Notes under the pieces: model-generated
The model's input: the letters and a program-made list of their open reading frames with translations, nothing else
The model's database searches: none
Told to the model about the DNA's origin: nothing
Made by a program: the position numbers and the translations under genes
Shown here: piece by piece, positions 25,809 to 35,634 of the stretch
Layout: each line of letters opens with the position of its first letter
Numbering within the stretch: the stretch's first letter is position 1
From: Rhodococcus sp. KBS0724
GTDB taxonomy: Bacteria > Actinomycetota > Actinomycetes > Mycobacteriales > Mycobacteriaceae
NCBI RefSeq assembly: GCF_005938745.2
Contig: NZ_VCBX02000001.1
Location: 3,382,001 to 3,446,000, forward strand
Reading direction: 5' to 3'
DNA length: 64,000 bases

Positions 25809-27082
25809 TGAGCGTTTTCCTCTGCGTGATCGGCATCCGTACCGCCAGATGCCTCTGTTTTTGTGACCGACCACTGCACGACGGGCAGTTGGGGTCGCCA
25901 CACGTTGAATGTTCCCAAGGGCTCGGCCCGCTGGATCTGCAACCTACGCAGCGTGCCGCCGAAACGGGTGAACCACTCCAGCAACAACGCTTCCGACTCC
26001 GCGGTGACAGCGTTGGCTACAAGCCTGCCGCCGACCTCGAGGCGGTCCCAGCAGGCGTCGAGCATTCCCGGTTGCGTCACGCCGCCGCCGATGAAGATGG
26101 CATCGGGTGTGCGGGCCGCTTCGGCAAACGATTCCGGGGCGCGCCCGAGGACATCGAGGCTCGGCACACCCAAAGCTCGCGCGTTACCTTCGATTTGAGA
26201 AATCCGCGACGCAGCCTGCTCGAATGACGTTGCAGTGCAACGTGGGTGGGTGCGCATCCATTCAATCGCGATAGTGCCCGACCCGCCGCCGACATCCCAC
26301 AAGTGTTCACCAGGTGCCGGAGCCAGCGCGCAGAGCGTCAGCGCACGAATCTCCTGCTTCGTCATCTGGCCGTCGCCGCTGTATGCCGCGTCGGGCAATC
26401 CGGGAACACGGGTCAGACGGTGAGGTGCGCCCGACACAACGCATTCCACGGCAAGAACATTCAACGGGTCGACATCTGCGGCGTCGATATCCCACTCGTC
26501 AGCCCGGGCAACGGTGCGTGATTCCTGTGCGCCGCCCAACTGCCCGAGGACGGTAATCACCGAACGACCGAAGCCGGCAGTGGTCAGTATCACGGCCACC
26601 TCGCCCGGCGTCGCCCTGCCGTTGCTCAGCACCAACAGGCGAGCACCGGCGGCGACGGACGGCAAAATGGTGGCGGCGTCGCGGTTGACCAGGCTCACCA
26701 ACTCCGTATCGGCGGTCGCCCACCCCATGCGTGCGCTCGCCAGAGCAATCGACGACGGGTGCGAGATCACCCGAAGGTTGTCAGCACCCAACACGCGCAC
26801 GAGCGTGGCACCGATCCCGTGGAACATCGGATCGCCGCTGGCCAGAACACATATCCGGCGGCCCGACTCGGCGTCGAACAGTGCGGGGAGCGCCGGGAGC
26901 ATCGGCGTCGGCCAGGCGATCCGGTCGGCCGAAGAGCCTTCTGCTCGCGGGATCAGGTCGAGTTGACGCGAGGAACCCATCAACACCGCAGCGCTCCGCA
27001 CCGCGCGCTGCGCCGATTCCGACAACCCCTCCCAGCCGTCAGCGCCGAGGCCGACAACGACAACGGGTTCGCGGGCGGTCAT
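25805..27082 (-). CDS. cobL: Precorrin-6Y C5,15-methyltransferase (decarboxylating) CobL
   Basis: CobL joins a CbiE-like methylase (residues 1 to about 200, opening VVVVGLGADGWEGL) with a CbiT-like domain whose SAM motif is LWDVGGGSGTIAIEW. It methylates C5 and C15 and removes the C12 acetate carboxyl, forming precorrin-8X for CobH. Length is 425 aa from ATG 27082, which overlaps the stop of the SDR gene by four bases. The synteny SDR-cobL-cobM-cobK is the same as Rv2073c-Rv2070c in M. tuberculosis. Confidence 0.94.
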   Translation of the reverse strand: MTAREPVVVVGLGADGWEGLSESAQRAVRSAAVLMGSSRQLDLIPRAEGSSADRIAWPTPMLPALPALFDAESGRRICVLASGDPMFHGIGATLVRVLGADNLRVISHPSSIALASARMGWATADTELVSLVNRDAATILPSVAAGARLLVLSNGRATPGEVAVILTTAGFGRSVITVLGQLGGAQESRTVARADEWDIDAADVDPLNVLAVECVVSGAPHRLTRVPGLPDAAYSGDGQMTKQEIRALTLCALAPAPGEHLWDVGGGSGTIAIEWMRTHPRCTATSFEQAASRISQIEGNARALGVPSLDVLGRAPESFAEAARTPDAIFIGGGVTQPGMLDACWDRLEVGGRLVANAVTAESEALLLEWFTRFGGTLRRLQIQRAEPLGTFNVWRPQLPVVQWSVTKTEASGGTDADHAEENAQ

Positions 27083-27840
27083 CGCGGCATCCGCCGCCAG
27101 ATCGATTGTGGGAGAAGTCGCATCACGAAGAAGAACGGTTGCAGCATTCGCGGAACCCACACGCGTGTTGCGCCGGACTGCAATCCCCGAACAACCGCGT
27201 CGGCAACCTGTGACGGTGTGCTCGACATCGGCGCCGGCTTCATGCCCTCGGTCATCGCGCCGATCACAAAACCGGGGCGCACAAGAAGTAGTTGAACTCC
27301 ACTGCCGTGCAACGCATCTCCGAGACCGCTGGCAAAACCGTCCAGGCCGGCCTTCGCAGAGCCGTACACGTAGTTCGCGCGGCGCACCCGCACACCGGCG
27401 ACGGACGAGAAGACGACGATCTTGCCGCGACCTTGTCGTTTCATCAAGTCCGCGAGAAGAGTCAGAATACTGACCTGAGCTACGTAATCGGTATGAACAA
27501 TTGCAACGGCATGAGCCGCATCGCTTTCGGCGCGCGCCTGATCACCGAGGATTCCGAACGCCAGCACCGCGACGTCGATCCGGCCGTGAGCTTCGACGAC
27601 CTTCGCGAGAAAGTCTGCGTGATTGCTGGTTGCGTCGGCATCGAATTCGACGGCTGATACGGCCAGGGCACCGGCATCCGTCAGCGTCGCGAGTTGCTGT
27701 TCGAGGTCGCCGCTGCGACGCGCCGCCAGCACGATCTTTCGGCCAGGGGCCAACCGGACGGCAATTTCCAGACCGATTTCGCTTCGTCCCCCCAGTAGGA
27801 GAACCGTCTCGGCATCTTCAGTGTTCGCACCCGCAGTCAC
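27079..27840 (-). CDS. Short-chain dehydrogenase (Rv2073c type, DprE2-like)
   Basis: The protein has the Rossmann start [18 protein letters not shown], the NAG-like strand in LAFGILG, the catalytic Ser in [19 protein letters not shown] and YxxxK as YGSAK, which is the reductase pattern of DprE2-like SDRs. The longer open frame to 27981 adds low-complexity sequence; GTG 27840 gives about 253 aa and begins 13 residues before the Rossmann strand. It is translationally coupled to cobL, yet no cobalamin step needs it. Only 30 bases separate it from the divergent gene at 27871. Confidence 0.82.
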   Translation of the reverse strand: MTAGANTEDAETVLLLGGRSEIGLEIAVRLAPGRKIVLAARRSGDLEQQLATLTDAGALAVSAVEFDADATSNHADFLAKVVEAHGRIDVAVLAFGILGDQARAESDAAHAVAIVHTDYVAQVSILTLLADLMKRQGRGKIVVFSSVAGVRVRRANYVYGSAKAGLDGFASGLGDALHGSGVQLLLVRPGFVIGAMTEGMKPAPMSSTPSQVADAVVRGLQSGATRVWVPRMLQPFFFVMRLLPQSIWRRMPR

Positions 27841-27870
27841 TGCACTAGTGTCCTCGATTACCGTCGTGGC

Positions 27871-28302
27871 ATGACCATCACCCCCTCCGCACCCGCCGCG
27901 CTCTCCGACGACGGTCTGGCGTTCGTGCGTGAATACCATCTCGCTACCCTGACGACTCTGCGTCCGAACGGCACACCGCACGTCGTGGCCGTGGGATTCA
28001 CGTGGGATCAGGAAGCAGGCAAAGCGCGCGTTATTACCAGCGGCGGATCACAGAAAGCCGTCAACGCGGCCCGGGGTGGCTACGCCGCCATCAGTTCGGT
28101 CGACGGTGGGCGGTGGCTCACTCTCGAAGGCCCGGCGCGCGTCCTCGACGACCCCGAATCCGTGGCCGACGCCGTTCAGCGCTACGCCGAGCGGTACCGC
28201 CAGCCACGGATCAATCCGGCGCGGGTGGTCATCGAAGTCGACGTCACTCGCATCCTCGGATCGGCGGCATTCAAACTCGCCGCCGACGAAGTGACCAGCT
28301 AG
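27871..28302 (+). CDS. F420H2-dependent biliverdin reductase-like PPOX protein (Rv2074 type)
   Basis: The 143-aa sequence follows M. tuberculosis Rv2074 closely in pattern: [71 protein letters not shown] and [23 protein letters not shown] blocks. Rv2074 was shown to reduce biliverdin with F420H2. Position next to the SDR-cobLMK run also matches mycobacteria. Function is assigned by similarity from memory. Its stop shares the bases CTAG with the stop of the converging pepE gene. Confidence 0.85.
   Translation: MTITPSAPAALSDDGLAFVREYHLATLTTLRPNGTPHVVAVGFTWDQEAGKARVITSGGSQKAVNAARGGYAAISSVDGGRWLTLEGPARVLDDPESVADAVQRYAERYRQPRINPARVVIEVDVTRILGSAAFKLAADEVTS
28261..28286. terminator. Hairpin within the 3' codons of the biliverdin-reductase-like gene
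   Basis: TCGGCGGC (28261-28268) and GCCGCCGA (28279-28286) pair perfectly around a ten-base loop, 14 bases before the stop codon. There is no U-tract. With the convergent stops overlapping, this is the only place a terminator for either gene could sit. Confidence 0.45.
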
Positions 28303-29432
28303 AGAATCGTCAACCCGTGCGGACGGTTGTTGAACGACTCGCAACCGTCTGCGGTGACAACAACGATGTCCTCGATCCTCGCACCCCAGTTGCCCCGGAA
28401 GTAGATTCCGGGTTCGATGCTGAAGGCCATCCCCTCGGCAAGTTCGATTCTGTTGCCCGCCACGATGTACGGCTCCTCGTGGACCGACAATCCAATACCG
28501 TGGCCCGTGCGGTGAACGAAAACCTCAGCCAAACCCTGTGCGGCCAGGACGTCGCGGGCAGCAGCATCCACAGATTCCGCGGATACACCGGGACGAACAG
28601 AGTCCACAGCCGCCTGCTGCGCCGCTTCGAGCACGGCAAACTGAGCAGCAACCTCGATTGACGGCTTCCCCATGCTGTACGTGCGAGTGGAATCGGAGTT
28701 GTAACCAGGCTCCACCGGGCCGCCGATGTCGATCACGACAACATCCCCGCTCTCGATCACCCGATCGGACACCTCGTGATGCGGATCGGCGCCGTGCGGA
28801 CCCGACCCCACGATGACAAATGCTGCCTCGGTGTGACCTTCTTCGAGAATCGCTGCTGAAATTGCTTCACCGACTTCGGCTTCCGTCCGCCCTACAACAA
28901 GGAATTCCGCCATCCGTGCATGCACCCGGTCGATGGCCTGCCCGGCGCGGCGGAGTGCGTCGACCTCCGCGGCGTCCTTGACCATGCGTAGCTCGCGCAG
29001 CACTCCGGTCGCCAGAATCGGCAACGAACCAACAGCGTCTGCCAACGGGATCAAGTGCAGAGCCGGCATCGCATCCGTGACAGCGACCTTTGCTCCAGCC
29101 GGCAGTTGCCCGGCGACGATGGCGTATGGATCAACACCGTCGACCCAGACCAGCACGTCGATACCAAGATCCCCGACGGCGGATTCCTTCAGCGACGCCA
29201 GTTCCAGCCGAGGAAGCACGACCGACGCCGTGGCTCCGTCAGCAGCAATCACCAGGGCCGTCAACCGTTCGAAGGAATCGGCGCGAGAGCCCGTCAGATA
29301 GCGCAAATCCGGCCCCGGAGTGACCACCAGACCGTCCAGACCGGCCGCGCGGGCCAACTCCGCAGCGCGGGCGATACGGGATCCGTAGACGGCAGAAGAG
29401 AAACGCGAACCAGATTCGGCGGGAGAGGTCAT
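28299..29432 (-). CDS. pepE: M24-family Xaa-Pro dipeptidase (PepE/PepQ type)
   Basis: This is a cytoplasmic dinuclear-metal peptidase of 377 aa. The metal ligands are visible as [16 protein letters not shown] (two Asp), [15 protein letters not shown] (His), FSIEPGIYF (Glu) and [10 protein letters not shown] (Glu). The N-terminal creatinase-like domain includes [18 protein letters not shown]. The frame is open to 29690, but ATG 29432 is the family start. The order pepE then divergent exonuclease matches Rv2089c-Rv2090. Confidence 0.92.
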   Translation of the reverse strand: MTSPAESGSRFSSAVYGSRIARAAELARAAGLDGLVVTPGPDLRYLTGSRADSFERLTALVIAADGATASVVLPRLELASLKESAVGDLGIDVLVWVDGVDPYAIVAGQLPAGAKVAVTDAMPALHLIPLADAVGSLPILATGVLRELRMVKDAAEVDALRRAGQAIDRVHARMAEFLVVGRTEAEVGEAISAAILEEGHTEAAFVIVGSGPHGADPHHEVSDRVIESGDVVVIDIGGPVEPGYNSDSTRTYSMGKPSIEVAAQFAVLEAAQQAAVDSVRPGVSAESVDAAARDVLAAQGLAEVFVHRTGHGIGLSVHEEPYIVAGNRIELAEGMAFSIEPGIYFRGNWGARIEDIVVVTADGCESFNNRPHGLTIL

Positions 29433-29469
29433 GGCTTCCAGATTAGTGCCGACTGGCAGGATGGGGACC

Positions 29470-30435
29470 ATGAGTGGGCCTTTGCTTCTCCTTGACGGTG
29501 CCAGCCTGTGGTTTCGTGCGTTCCACGCACTGCCCGAATCCTTTGTCGACGACGACGGTAGACCCGTCAACGCAGTCCGCGGATTCACCGACATGGTCGC
29601 GTCCCTGATCACCAAGCACCAACCGAGTCGCCTCGCGGTCTGCCTGGATCTGGATTGGCGACCCCAGTTCCGCGTCGACGCCATCCCCACCTACAAAGCG
29701 CATCGCGTTGCCGAGGGATCCGACGGCTCGTCCGAGGAAGTGCCGGACACCCTCACCCCGCAGGTCGACATGATCATGGATGTTCTTGCGGCAGCAGGAA
29801 TCGCCACCGCGGGCGCGGACGGTCTCGAAGCCGACGACGTCCTCGGCACGCTGGCCGCCACCGAACGCGAAGACCTCACCGTCGTCGTCAGCGGCGACCG
29901 CGACCTGCTGCAGGTTGTCACCGACGATTACGTTCCCGTTCGTGTTCTGTACGTCGGCCGCGGCTTGGCAAAAGCCGAACTGTTCGGGCCCGCCGAGGTG
30001 GCCGAGAAGTACGGGGTGCCCGCAGATCGCGCCGGCGACGCCTATGCGGAACTGGCTGCGCTGCGCGGAGATTCGTCCGACGGGTTACCCGGCATCAAAG
30101 GTGTCGGCGAGAAGACTGCGTCGACGCTCATGCTTCGCTACGGATCTCTCGCCGGAATCCGCACGGCTGCAGACGATCCCGAATCCGATATGGCCAAAGG
30201 TCTGCGAGCGAAACTGACCTCACCCGAAGCGAAGGCGTACCTCGACGCCGCATTGCCCGTTGTGCGTGTCGTTCGTGACGCGGATGTGCAGTTCTCGAAG
30301 TCCGACGTTCTTCCCGACGCGCCGATCGATCAAGCCCGCTTCGACGAACTGGCTACCACTCTGAGAATCGAACGATCAGCGGGCCGGCTTGCCGCGGCGC
30401 TGAAAGCTGCGGCAAGCCGACCGGCTGATATCTGA
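29470..30435 (+). CDS. 5'-3' exonuclease of the Pol I N-terminal / FEN type
   Basis: The 321-aa protein has the acidic metal-binding motifs [27 protein letters not shown] and [12 protein letters not shown], and the helix-hairpin-helix [16 protein letters not shown] that binds DNA. It is a stand-alone exonuclease without a polymerase domain, as in Rv2090. It would act on 5' flaps in repair and replication. ATG 29470 is preferred to the in-frame ATG 29431 because the family begins at SGPLLLLDG. It diverges from pepE with 37 bases between starts. Confidence 0.92.
   Translation: MSGPLLLLDGASLWFRAFHALPESFVDDDGRPVNAVRGFTDMVASLITKHQPSRLAVCLDLDWRPQFRVDAIPTYKAHRVAEGSDGSSEEVPDTLTPQVDMIMDVLAAAGIATAGADGLEADDVLGTLAATEREDLTVVVSGDRDLLQVVTDDYVPVRVLYVGRGLAKAELFGPAEVAEKYGVPADRAGDAYAELAALRGDSSDGLPGIKGVGEKTASTLMLRYGSLAGIRTAADDPESDMAKGLRAKLTSPEAKAYLDAALPVVRVVRDADVQFSKSDVLPDAPIDQARFDELATTLRIERSAGRLAAALKAAASRPADI
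30385..30419. terminator. Hairpin within the 3' codons of the exonuclease gene
   Basis: CGGCTTGCCGC (30385-30395) and GCGGCAAGCCG (30409-30419) are perfect complements around a 13-base loop and end 16 bases before the last coding base. The converging gene's stop is four bases past the exonuclease stop, so the hairpin can serve both directions. Confidence 0.65.
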
Positions 30436-30439
30436 CGAC

Positions 30440-31207
30440 TCAGCTGGGGCGCGAGACTTCGTAGGTTCCGGTGTCGTCGACAAACGTCAGCGTCACCGAC
30501 TTCTTCTCTCCCGACACGGAGAGAGTGCACGTGAACTTTGCACCGGACTTGATTTCCTGACCGGACGGGCAGGACACGTCGCTGACGTTCTTGGCGCCGT
30601 ACGACTCGGTGACGATTTTCTCGACGCCCTTGGCCGCAGCATTTGCGTCCAGTGTGTCCTTCGACGTGAAGACGACAAGGCCGATGACCACTGCTGCCAG
30701 AACGACCAGTACACCGATGGCACCGAAGATCAGCGGCTTCTTGGACTTAGCACCCTGCGGCGGTCCCTGATTCCACTGAACCGGTGCGCCGGGCTGGACA
30801 CCGGGCTGAGCGCCCCACGCCTGCTGCGGCTGCTGGGCCGTCGGCTGACCCCAGGCCTGGGTCTGGTCGCCGCCGGGTTGCTGACCCCACTGCTGCTGAC
30901 CCGGCTGCGGTTGACCAGGCTGGCCGGGCTGCTGAGGCTGACCCCAAGGCTGTTGACCGTAACCCGGCTGCCCCTGGGGCTGACCAGGCTGGCCGTAACC
31001 GGGTTGCCCGTACGCGGGCTGGCCCTGCGGCTGACCGGGATAACCCGGCTGGCCGTACCCAGGCTGACCCTGTGGCTGACCGTAGCCCGGCTGCCCCTGG
31101 GGTTGACCCGGCTGCCCGTAACCGGGCTGCCCCCACGGCTGCTGCGGTGGTTGATCACCCTGGCCCCACTGCCCATTCGGATCATTCGGTCCGTAAGGCC
31201 CGCTCAT
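30440..31207 (-). CDS. Gln/Pro/Gly-rich membrane protein with DUF4333-like C-terminus (Rv2091c type)
   Basis: Residues about 1-140 are low complexity, built from repeats of the kind GQPGYGQPQ and QPGQPQ. A single membrane segment follows ([20 protein letters not shown]). The C-terminal domain of about 85 residues contains [20 protein letters not shown] and [20 protein letters not shown], with two Cys as in DUF4333 proteins. The domain should lie outside the membrane. ATG 31207 follows GGAGG. The place between the exonuclease and helY matches Rv2091c. Confidence 0.8.
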   Translation of the reverse strand: MSGPYGPNDPNGQWGQGDQPPQQPWGQPGYGQPGQPQGQPGYGQPQGQPGYGQPGYPGQPQGQPAYGQPGYGQPGQPQGQPGYGQQPWGQPQQPGQPGQPQPGQQQWGQQPGGDQTQAWGQPTAQQPQQAWGAQPGVQPGAPVQWNQGPPQGAKSKKPLIFGAIGVLVVLAAVVIGLVVFTSKDTLDANAAAKGVEKIVTESYGAKNVSDVSCPSGQEIKSGAKFTCTLSVSGEKKSVTLTFVDDTGTYEVSRPS

Positions 31208-31287
31208 CTTCGCCTCCACTCGAAATACCAGTCTTCAGTTACCGCATGCACACGCAACTCCTGGAAATCCAACCACACAGTCCACGC

Positions 31288-34014
31288 TCAAGCTGCGTCG
31301 AGAGCAACCACTCCGCGGCGAATTGCCCCCACGGCCTTCGCGGCGACCTTCGCGACGTCGGGATCCGTTGCCGTCAACCGCACCTGATCGAGAAGATCGA
31401 TCACTTGACGGCACCAGCGGACAAAATCGCCCGCCGACAACGCGCGTCCCTGCACACCGGCCGCCAGCAACGCCTCGACCAGCGAATTGTCGCTTGCCCA
31501 GTGATAGACCGCTGTGACAAAACCCAGATCGGGCTCACGCGTCGGCGGCAGTTTGTGGCGAATTTCGTCCGCCCGCAGTTCACTCCACAGCCGTTGGGTG
31601 TCCGTGAGCGCATGGCGGATTGCCTGCGTCGGCACTCGGCTCGTCGTGTCGCCGTCTCTCCGGGATTCGTACACGACCGAGGACACGACCGCGGCAAGCT
31701 CGGGTGGCGTAAGCCCCTGCCAAGCCCCGGTACGGAGGCACTCCGCCACCAGCAAGTCACTCTCGCTGTAAATCCGGCTCAGACGTTGCCCGGCTTCGGT
31801 CACCTTGGGCACCGCTTCGGCGCTCATGTATCCGCGTTCCTTGAGCAACGACACTATGCGGTCGAAGGTGCGCGCCAAGGAGTTGGTGGTCGCTGCTGCT
31901 TTCTGCCGCAAAGCCTGTGTTTCCCGAGCGAGTCGGTTGTACTTCTCCCCGATGCGACCGAGATGGTCACGGTCCGGCCAACTGTGGCACGGGTGCGCCC
32001 GAATCGCGCGCCGCAACGACGCCACTTCGGCGTCCTCGGACGCGCCGCCCTTGTGCCGCTTCCGTCGCCGCGGCGCGGTGAATCCGGTGCTACGCAACGC
32101 CGACGCGAGGTCGCGCCGTGATCGTCCGGTGTGGTGATCGACGAACTTCGGCAACCGCATAACACCGAGCGTTTCGGCAGCCTCGGGGAAATCTGCGGCA
32201 GACAGCTTTCCGGCCCACTGATCTTCGGCGAGAACCAACGGCCGCGGATCCTTCGGATCATTGTCCGGCACAAGCACAACCGCAGTTCCCGAATGACGAC
32301 CGATCGGAATCGCGATGACGTCACCGCGGCGCAGAGCCTGCAACGACGCGACGGCCTGATCGCGACGATCCTCACGGCCCTCGCGTTCGAGCTTTCGTTC
32401 CCGATCACTCAATCGATCGCGCAGTGACGCATACTCGTAGTACTCGCCGTCCGGGCCACCGAGCTTGTCCTGCAACGCTTTCAGTGCGGTCTCATTGCGT
32501 TCGATGCTCCGCACCACACCGACCACGGAGCGGTCCGCCTGGAATTGGGCAAACGAACGCTCGAGCAGTGTGCGGGATTCTTCGACACCCATGCGATCCA
32601 CGAGATTGATCGACATGTTGTACGACGGCCGAAAAGAGCTGCGCAGCGGGAACGTTCGAGTAGATGCCAAACCGGCGACGTCGGTCGGTTCGACGCCTGG
32701 CTGCCACAGAACGACGGCATGCCCCTCGATGTCGATGCCGCGCCGGCCCGCTCTGCCGGTGAGCTGCGTGTACTCGCCTGGCGTCAGTTCGGCGTGGGTT
32801 TCACCGTTGTACTTGACCAGACGTTCGAGAACCACCGTACGAGCCGGCATGTTGATGCCGAGTGCCAAAGTTTCGGTGGCAAATACCGCGCGGACAAGCC
32901 CCTTGACGAACAGCTCTTCGACCGTCTGCCGGAAAGCGGGCAGCATCCCGGCGTGATGGGCTGCCAAACCACGCTGCAACGCCTTGCGCCACTCCCAGTA
33001 ACCCAGCACCTCCAGGTCCTCCTTGGGGAGGCCTCCGATGTGCTTGTCGATGATCGTGTCGATCTCACGCACCTGTTCGGGAGTCGTCAGATCCAGGCGA
33101 GAGCGTACGCACTGCGTCAGCGCGGCATCGCACCCGGCACGCGAGAAAATGAAGGTGATCGCCGGCAGCAACCCTTCCTTGTCGAGTTGTGCGATCACAT
33201 CCGGCCTGGGAAGTGGCCGGAAATCGTTGGTGCTCTGATAGCGACCACGGCCGCGGCCACGAGGCTGCCAGCTCTCCACCCGGTCCAAGGCCTGACGTTG
33301 TTTGACATGCCGAACCAGATCCTGGTTGACGACAAACTTCGCCGGACCGGCCGAAGGATTGCTGCGGCTGTCGAAAAGATCGAAAATCCGACGCCCCACC
33401 ATGATGTGCTGCCACAACGGAATCGGCCGCGTCTCGTCGACCACAACGGTGGTATCACCGCGGACAGTCTCCATCCACGCGCCGAATTCCTCGGCGTTAC
33501 TCACAGTGGCGGACAAGCTGACCAACCGCACGTCTTCGGACAGGTGCAGGATCACTTCTTCCCACACGGCGCCGCGGAACCGGTCGGCCAGGTAGTGGAC
33601 CTCGTCCATGACGACGTGCGAGAGACCGCGCAGAGCCTCCGAATTGGCATACAGCATGTTGCGCAGCACTTCAGTGGTCATGACAACAACAGGAGCGTCG
33701 GAGTTGATGCTGGTGTCTCCGGTGAGCAAACCGACTTCAGCCGGCCCGTACCGCTCGCTCAGCTCGGCGTACTTCTGGTTGCTCAGCGCTTTGATGGGCG
33801 TCGTGTAGAAGCACTTCCGCCCAGCCGCCAATGCCAGGTGGACAGCAAATTCGCCGACCACTGTCTTTCCGGCGCCCGTCGGCGCGCACACCAGCACGCC
33901 GTGACCATCCTCGAGGGCGCGGCAGGCGTTTATCTGGAACGGATCGAGGTCGAACTTCAGCCCCGAAACGAATTTGGTGAGCTCAACATCAGAACTCGAC
34001 TCACTGTTACTCAT
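31288..34014 (-). CDS. helY: Ski2-like DEAD/DEAH-box RNA helicase HelY
   Basis: The 908-aa protein has helicase motifs I (CAPTGAGKTVVGEF), II as DEVH (VVMDEVHYLADRFRG), III (SLSATVSNAEEFG), and VI (QLTGRAGRRGIDIEG), with a long C-terminal extension of the Ski2/Mtr4 class. It would unwind structured RNA. ATG 34014 is chosen two codons inside the longest frame. It lies 108 bp downstream of tatC in the same direction. The order helY-tatC-tatA-pafC-pafB-pafA is conserved with Rv2092c-Rv2097c. Confidence 0.94.
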   Translation of the reverse strand: MSNSESSSDVELTKFVSGLKFDLDPFQINACRALEDGHGVLVCAPTGAGKTVVGEFAVHLALAAGRKCFYTTPIKALSNQKYAELSERYGPAEVGLLTGDTSINSDAPVVVMTTEVLRNMLYANSEALRGLSHVVMDEVHYLADRFRGAVWEEVILHLSEDVRLVSLSATVSNAEEFGAWMETVRGDTTVVVDETRPIPLWQHIMVGRRIFDLFDSRSNPSAGPAKFVVNQDLVRHVKQRQALDRVESWQPRGRGRGRYQSTNDFRPLPRPDVIAQLDKEGLLPAITFIFSRAGCDAALTQCVRSRLDLTTPEQVREIDTIIDKHIGGLPKEDLEVLGYWEWRKALQRGLAAHHAGMLPAFRQTVEELFVKGLVRAVFATETLALGINMPARTVVLERLVKYNGETHAELTPGEYTQLTGRAGRRGIDIEGHAVVLWQPGVEPTDVAGLASTRTFPLRSSFRPSYNMSINLVDRMGVEESRTLLERSFAQFQADRSVVGVVRSIERNETALKALQDKLGGPDGEYYEYASLRDRLSDRERKLEREGREDRRDQAVASLQALRRGDVIAIPIGRHSGTAVVLVPDNDPKDPRPLVLAEDQWAGKLSAADFPEAAETLGVMRLPKFVDHHTGRSRRDLASALRSTGFTAPRRRKRHKGGASEDAEVASLRRAIRAHPCHSWPDRDHLGRIGEKYNRLARETQALRQKAAATTNSLARTFDRIVSLLKERGYMSAEAVPKVTEAGQRLSRIYSESDLLVAECLRTGAWQGLTPPELAAVVSSVVYESRRDGDTTSRVPTQAIRHALTDTQRLWSELRADEIRHKLPPTREPDLGFVTAVYHWASDNSLVEALLAAGVQGRALSAGDFVRWCRQVIDLLDQVRLTATDPDVAKVAAKAVGAIRRGVVALDAA

Positions 34015-34092
34015 AACCACCTCGTCAGCGTGTCACACGCCGGCGACACGACAGCCTCGGCACCTCGGAGACAAGCCTCACAGAGTTGCCTG

Positions 34093-34135
34093 GGACATGC
34101 TCACAGAGTGTCGCGGACATGCTCACAGAGTGTCG
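34093..34135. repeat. Tandem 22-bp duplication spanning the tatC stop
   Basis: GGACATGCTCACAGAGTGTC plus G occurs at 34093-34113 and again at 34115-34135. The second copy contains the tatC stop codon (34123-34125), so the last codons of tatC are repeated just behind the gene. A third, partial copy of the CTCACAGAG core begins near 34078. Confidence 0.85.
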
Positions 34136-35154
34136 GTGAAGTCCTGTCCCGACGTGTTGTCGCCGGTACCGGATTCCGGCGCAACTGTTGCCTTCGCCTT
34201 CGCCTTGGACTTCCGGCCGAACATTCCACGTGACTCAGCCTTCGGCTGTTCGGGGTTGTCCAGAGCTTCGTTCAGATCAGTGGGTGCCGAGATCGTCGAC
34301 GCTTCCTCGTCCGACAGTGCTCCCCAGTCTTCGCCGGCCTTCCTGGCCTTGCGCTTGTCGTTGAGTCTCGCGATCTGCACGGCAAATTCGAACAGCAGGG
34401 TAAGCGAGAGCGCGAGAGCGAGCATCGAGAAAGGGTCAGAACCCGGAGTTGCGATGGCTGCGAACACGAAGAGCCCGAAAATCAAACCGCGACGCCACGC
34501 CTTGAGGCGCTCGTACGTCAGGATTCCCGCAAAGTTCAGGACGACAACCAGCAGCGGAATCTCGAAACTGACACCGAAAATCAGCAACAGATTGATAATG
34601 AATCCGAAGTATTCGGAACCACTCAGTGCGGTGATCTGAACGTTGTCGCCGATGGTCAGAAGGAAGTGCAAGGCCTTCGACACGACCATGTAGGCAAGCA
34701 CGGCACCGAGAATGAAGAGTCCGGCGCCTGCACTGACAAACGCCACCGCGTAGCGGCGTTCCTTCGAGTACAGCCCCGGAGTGATGAAGGCCCACAACTG
34801 GTAGAGCCAGATGGGGCTGGCGAGCACGATGCCGGCCGTGAGTGCCACTTTGAATCGCAGCATGAACTGTTCGAACGGGCCGGTTGCCAGCAAACGGCAC
34901 GCATCGTCGGCGCTGAGATTGGCGCGACTTTCGGCCGGAAGTTCACAGTAGGGACCAGTAAGCACGCTGCCGAGGCTTTCGAATCCGAGAATCGAATGCG
35001 AATACCAGAAGAATCCGAATGCGGTGGTGATGATGACACCGAGGAACGCGAACAGCAGTCGGGTTCGCAATTCGTACAGGTGGTCGATCAACGACATAGT
35101 GCCGTCGGGGTTGACCTTCCGCTTGCGGTTACGCGGGTCTAACGGAATTCGCAC
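34123..35154 (-). CDS. tatC: Twin-arginine translocase subunit TatC
   Basis: TatC is the multi-spanning receptor for twin-arginine signal peptides. The sequence begins at GTG 35154 with [12 protein letters not shown] and the conserved [16 protein letters not shown], followed by six membrane segments and a long acidic/basic cytoplasmic tail (343 aa in all, longer than E. coli TatC, as usual in actinobacteria). It is separated from tatA by 90 bp that contain a strong hairpin. The exported GMC oxidase in this window would be a client. Confidence 0.95.
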   Translation of the reverse strand: MRIPLDPRNRKRKVNPDGTMSLIDHLYELRTRLLFAFLGVIITTAFGFFWYSHSILGFESLGSVLTGPYCELPAESRANLSADDACRLLATGPFEQFMLRFKVALTAGIVLASPIWLYQLWAFITPGLYSKERRYAVAFVSAGAGLFILGAVLAYMVVSKALHFLLTIGDNVQITALSGSEYFGFIINLLLIFGVSFEIPLLVVVLNFAGILTYERLKAWRRGLIFGLFVFAAIATPGSDPFSMLALALSLTLLFEFAVQIARLNDKRKARKAGEDWGALSDEEASTISAPTDLNEALDNPEQPKAESRGMFGRKSKAKAKATVAPESGTGDNTSGQDFTDTL

Positions 35155-35195
35155 TGGTACATCCTGCTCTTGGCAAACTGGTTTTGGTCAGCACA

Positions 35196-35229
35196 CAACC
35201 GGGGTGAACATAGATTCTCACCCCGGTTG
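35196..35229. terminator. Strong intercistronic hairpin between tatA and tatC
   Basis: CAACCGGGGTGA (35196-35207) and TCACCCCGGTTG (35218-35229) are exact complements around a ten-base loop, 15 bases after the tatA stop. No U-tract follows. It could terminate part of the transcripts or protect the tatA 3' end. Confidence 0.8.
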
Positions 35230-35244
35230 GACAGCGGCACTTAG

Positions 35245-35511
35245 CTAGAGCGGCTTTACTTCGGTCGGCTGCGCAATCGGTGCAGCAGCGCCGGTAGCGG
35301 TCACCTGTGCGGCCGGAAGCTGGACCGGAGCCTGAGCAACGACGGGCGCAGCCGGAGCTGCGTCGTCATTCTGCATTTCCTTGACTTCACTCTTGAAGAT
35401 GCGCAGTGAACGGCCGAGTCCTCGAGCTGCGTCGGGCAGTTTCTTCGACCCGAACAGAATGACAACGACAACAGCAACAATCAGCCAATGCATCGGCTGC
35501 ATTGCACCCAT
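35245..35511 (-). CDS. tatA: Twin-arginine translocase subunit TatA
   Basis: The 88-aa protein has one N-terminal membrane helix ([20 protein letters not shown]), then the typical amphipathic helix [18 protein letters not shown] and a Pro/Ala-rich tail. The [16 protein letters not shown] block is the TatA/E signature. GGGAGG precedes ATG 35511 by five bases. TatA pores require many copies per TatC, which may relate to the hairpin behind this gene. Confidence 0.95.
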   Translation of the reverse strand: MGAMQPMHWLIVAVVVVILFGSKKLPDAARGLGRSLRIFKSEVKEMQNDDAAPAAPVVAQAPVQLPAAQVTATGAAAPIAQPTEVKPL

Positions 35512-35634
35512 AATGACCTCCCATGATCAGATTCCTCGATGCTACCGGACACAACCGGCGTTAGGAGGCTTCCAAGTCCTTACTTCAGCTACCGTTTACC
35601 TGTTTGTTTCATGCGCGGTTGCTGTGAAGTCCGC

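Noticed and set aside
30784..32121. A 445-codon plus-strand frame over the repeat-rich membrane protein and helY end
   Set aside because: Its repeats (Ala-Asp-Pro-Arg type) are just the complement of the Gln-Pro-Gly repeats on the coding strand.
32545..34233. A 562-codon plus-strand frame opposite helY
   Set aside because: HelY carries all helicase motifs on the other strand; this frame has none and extends over the intergenic gap by chance.
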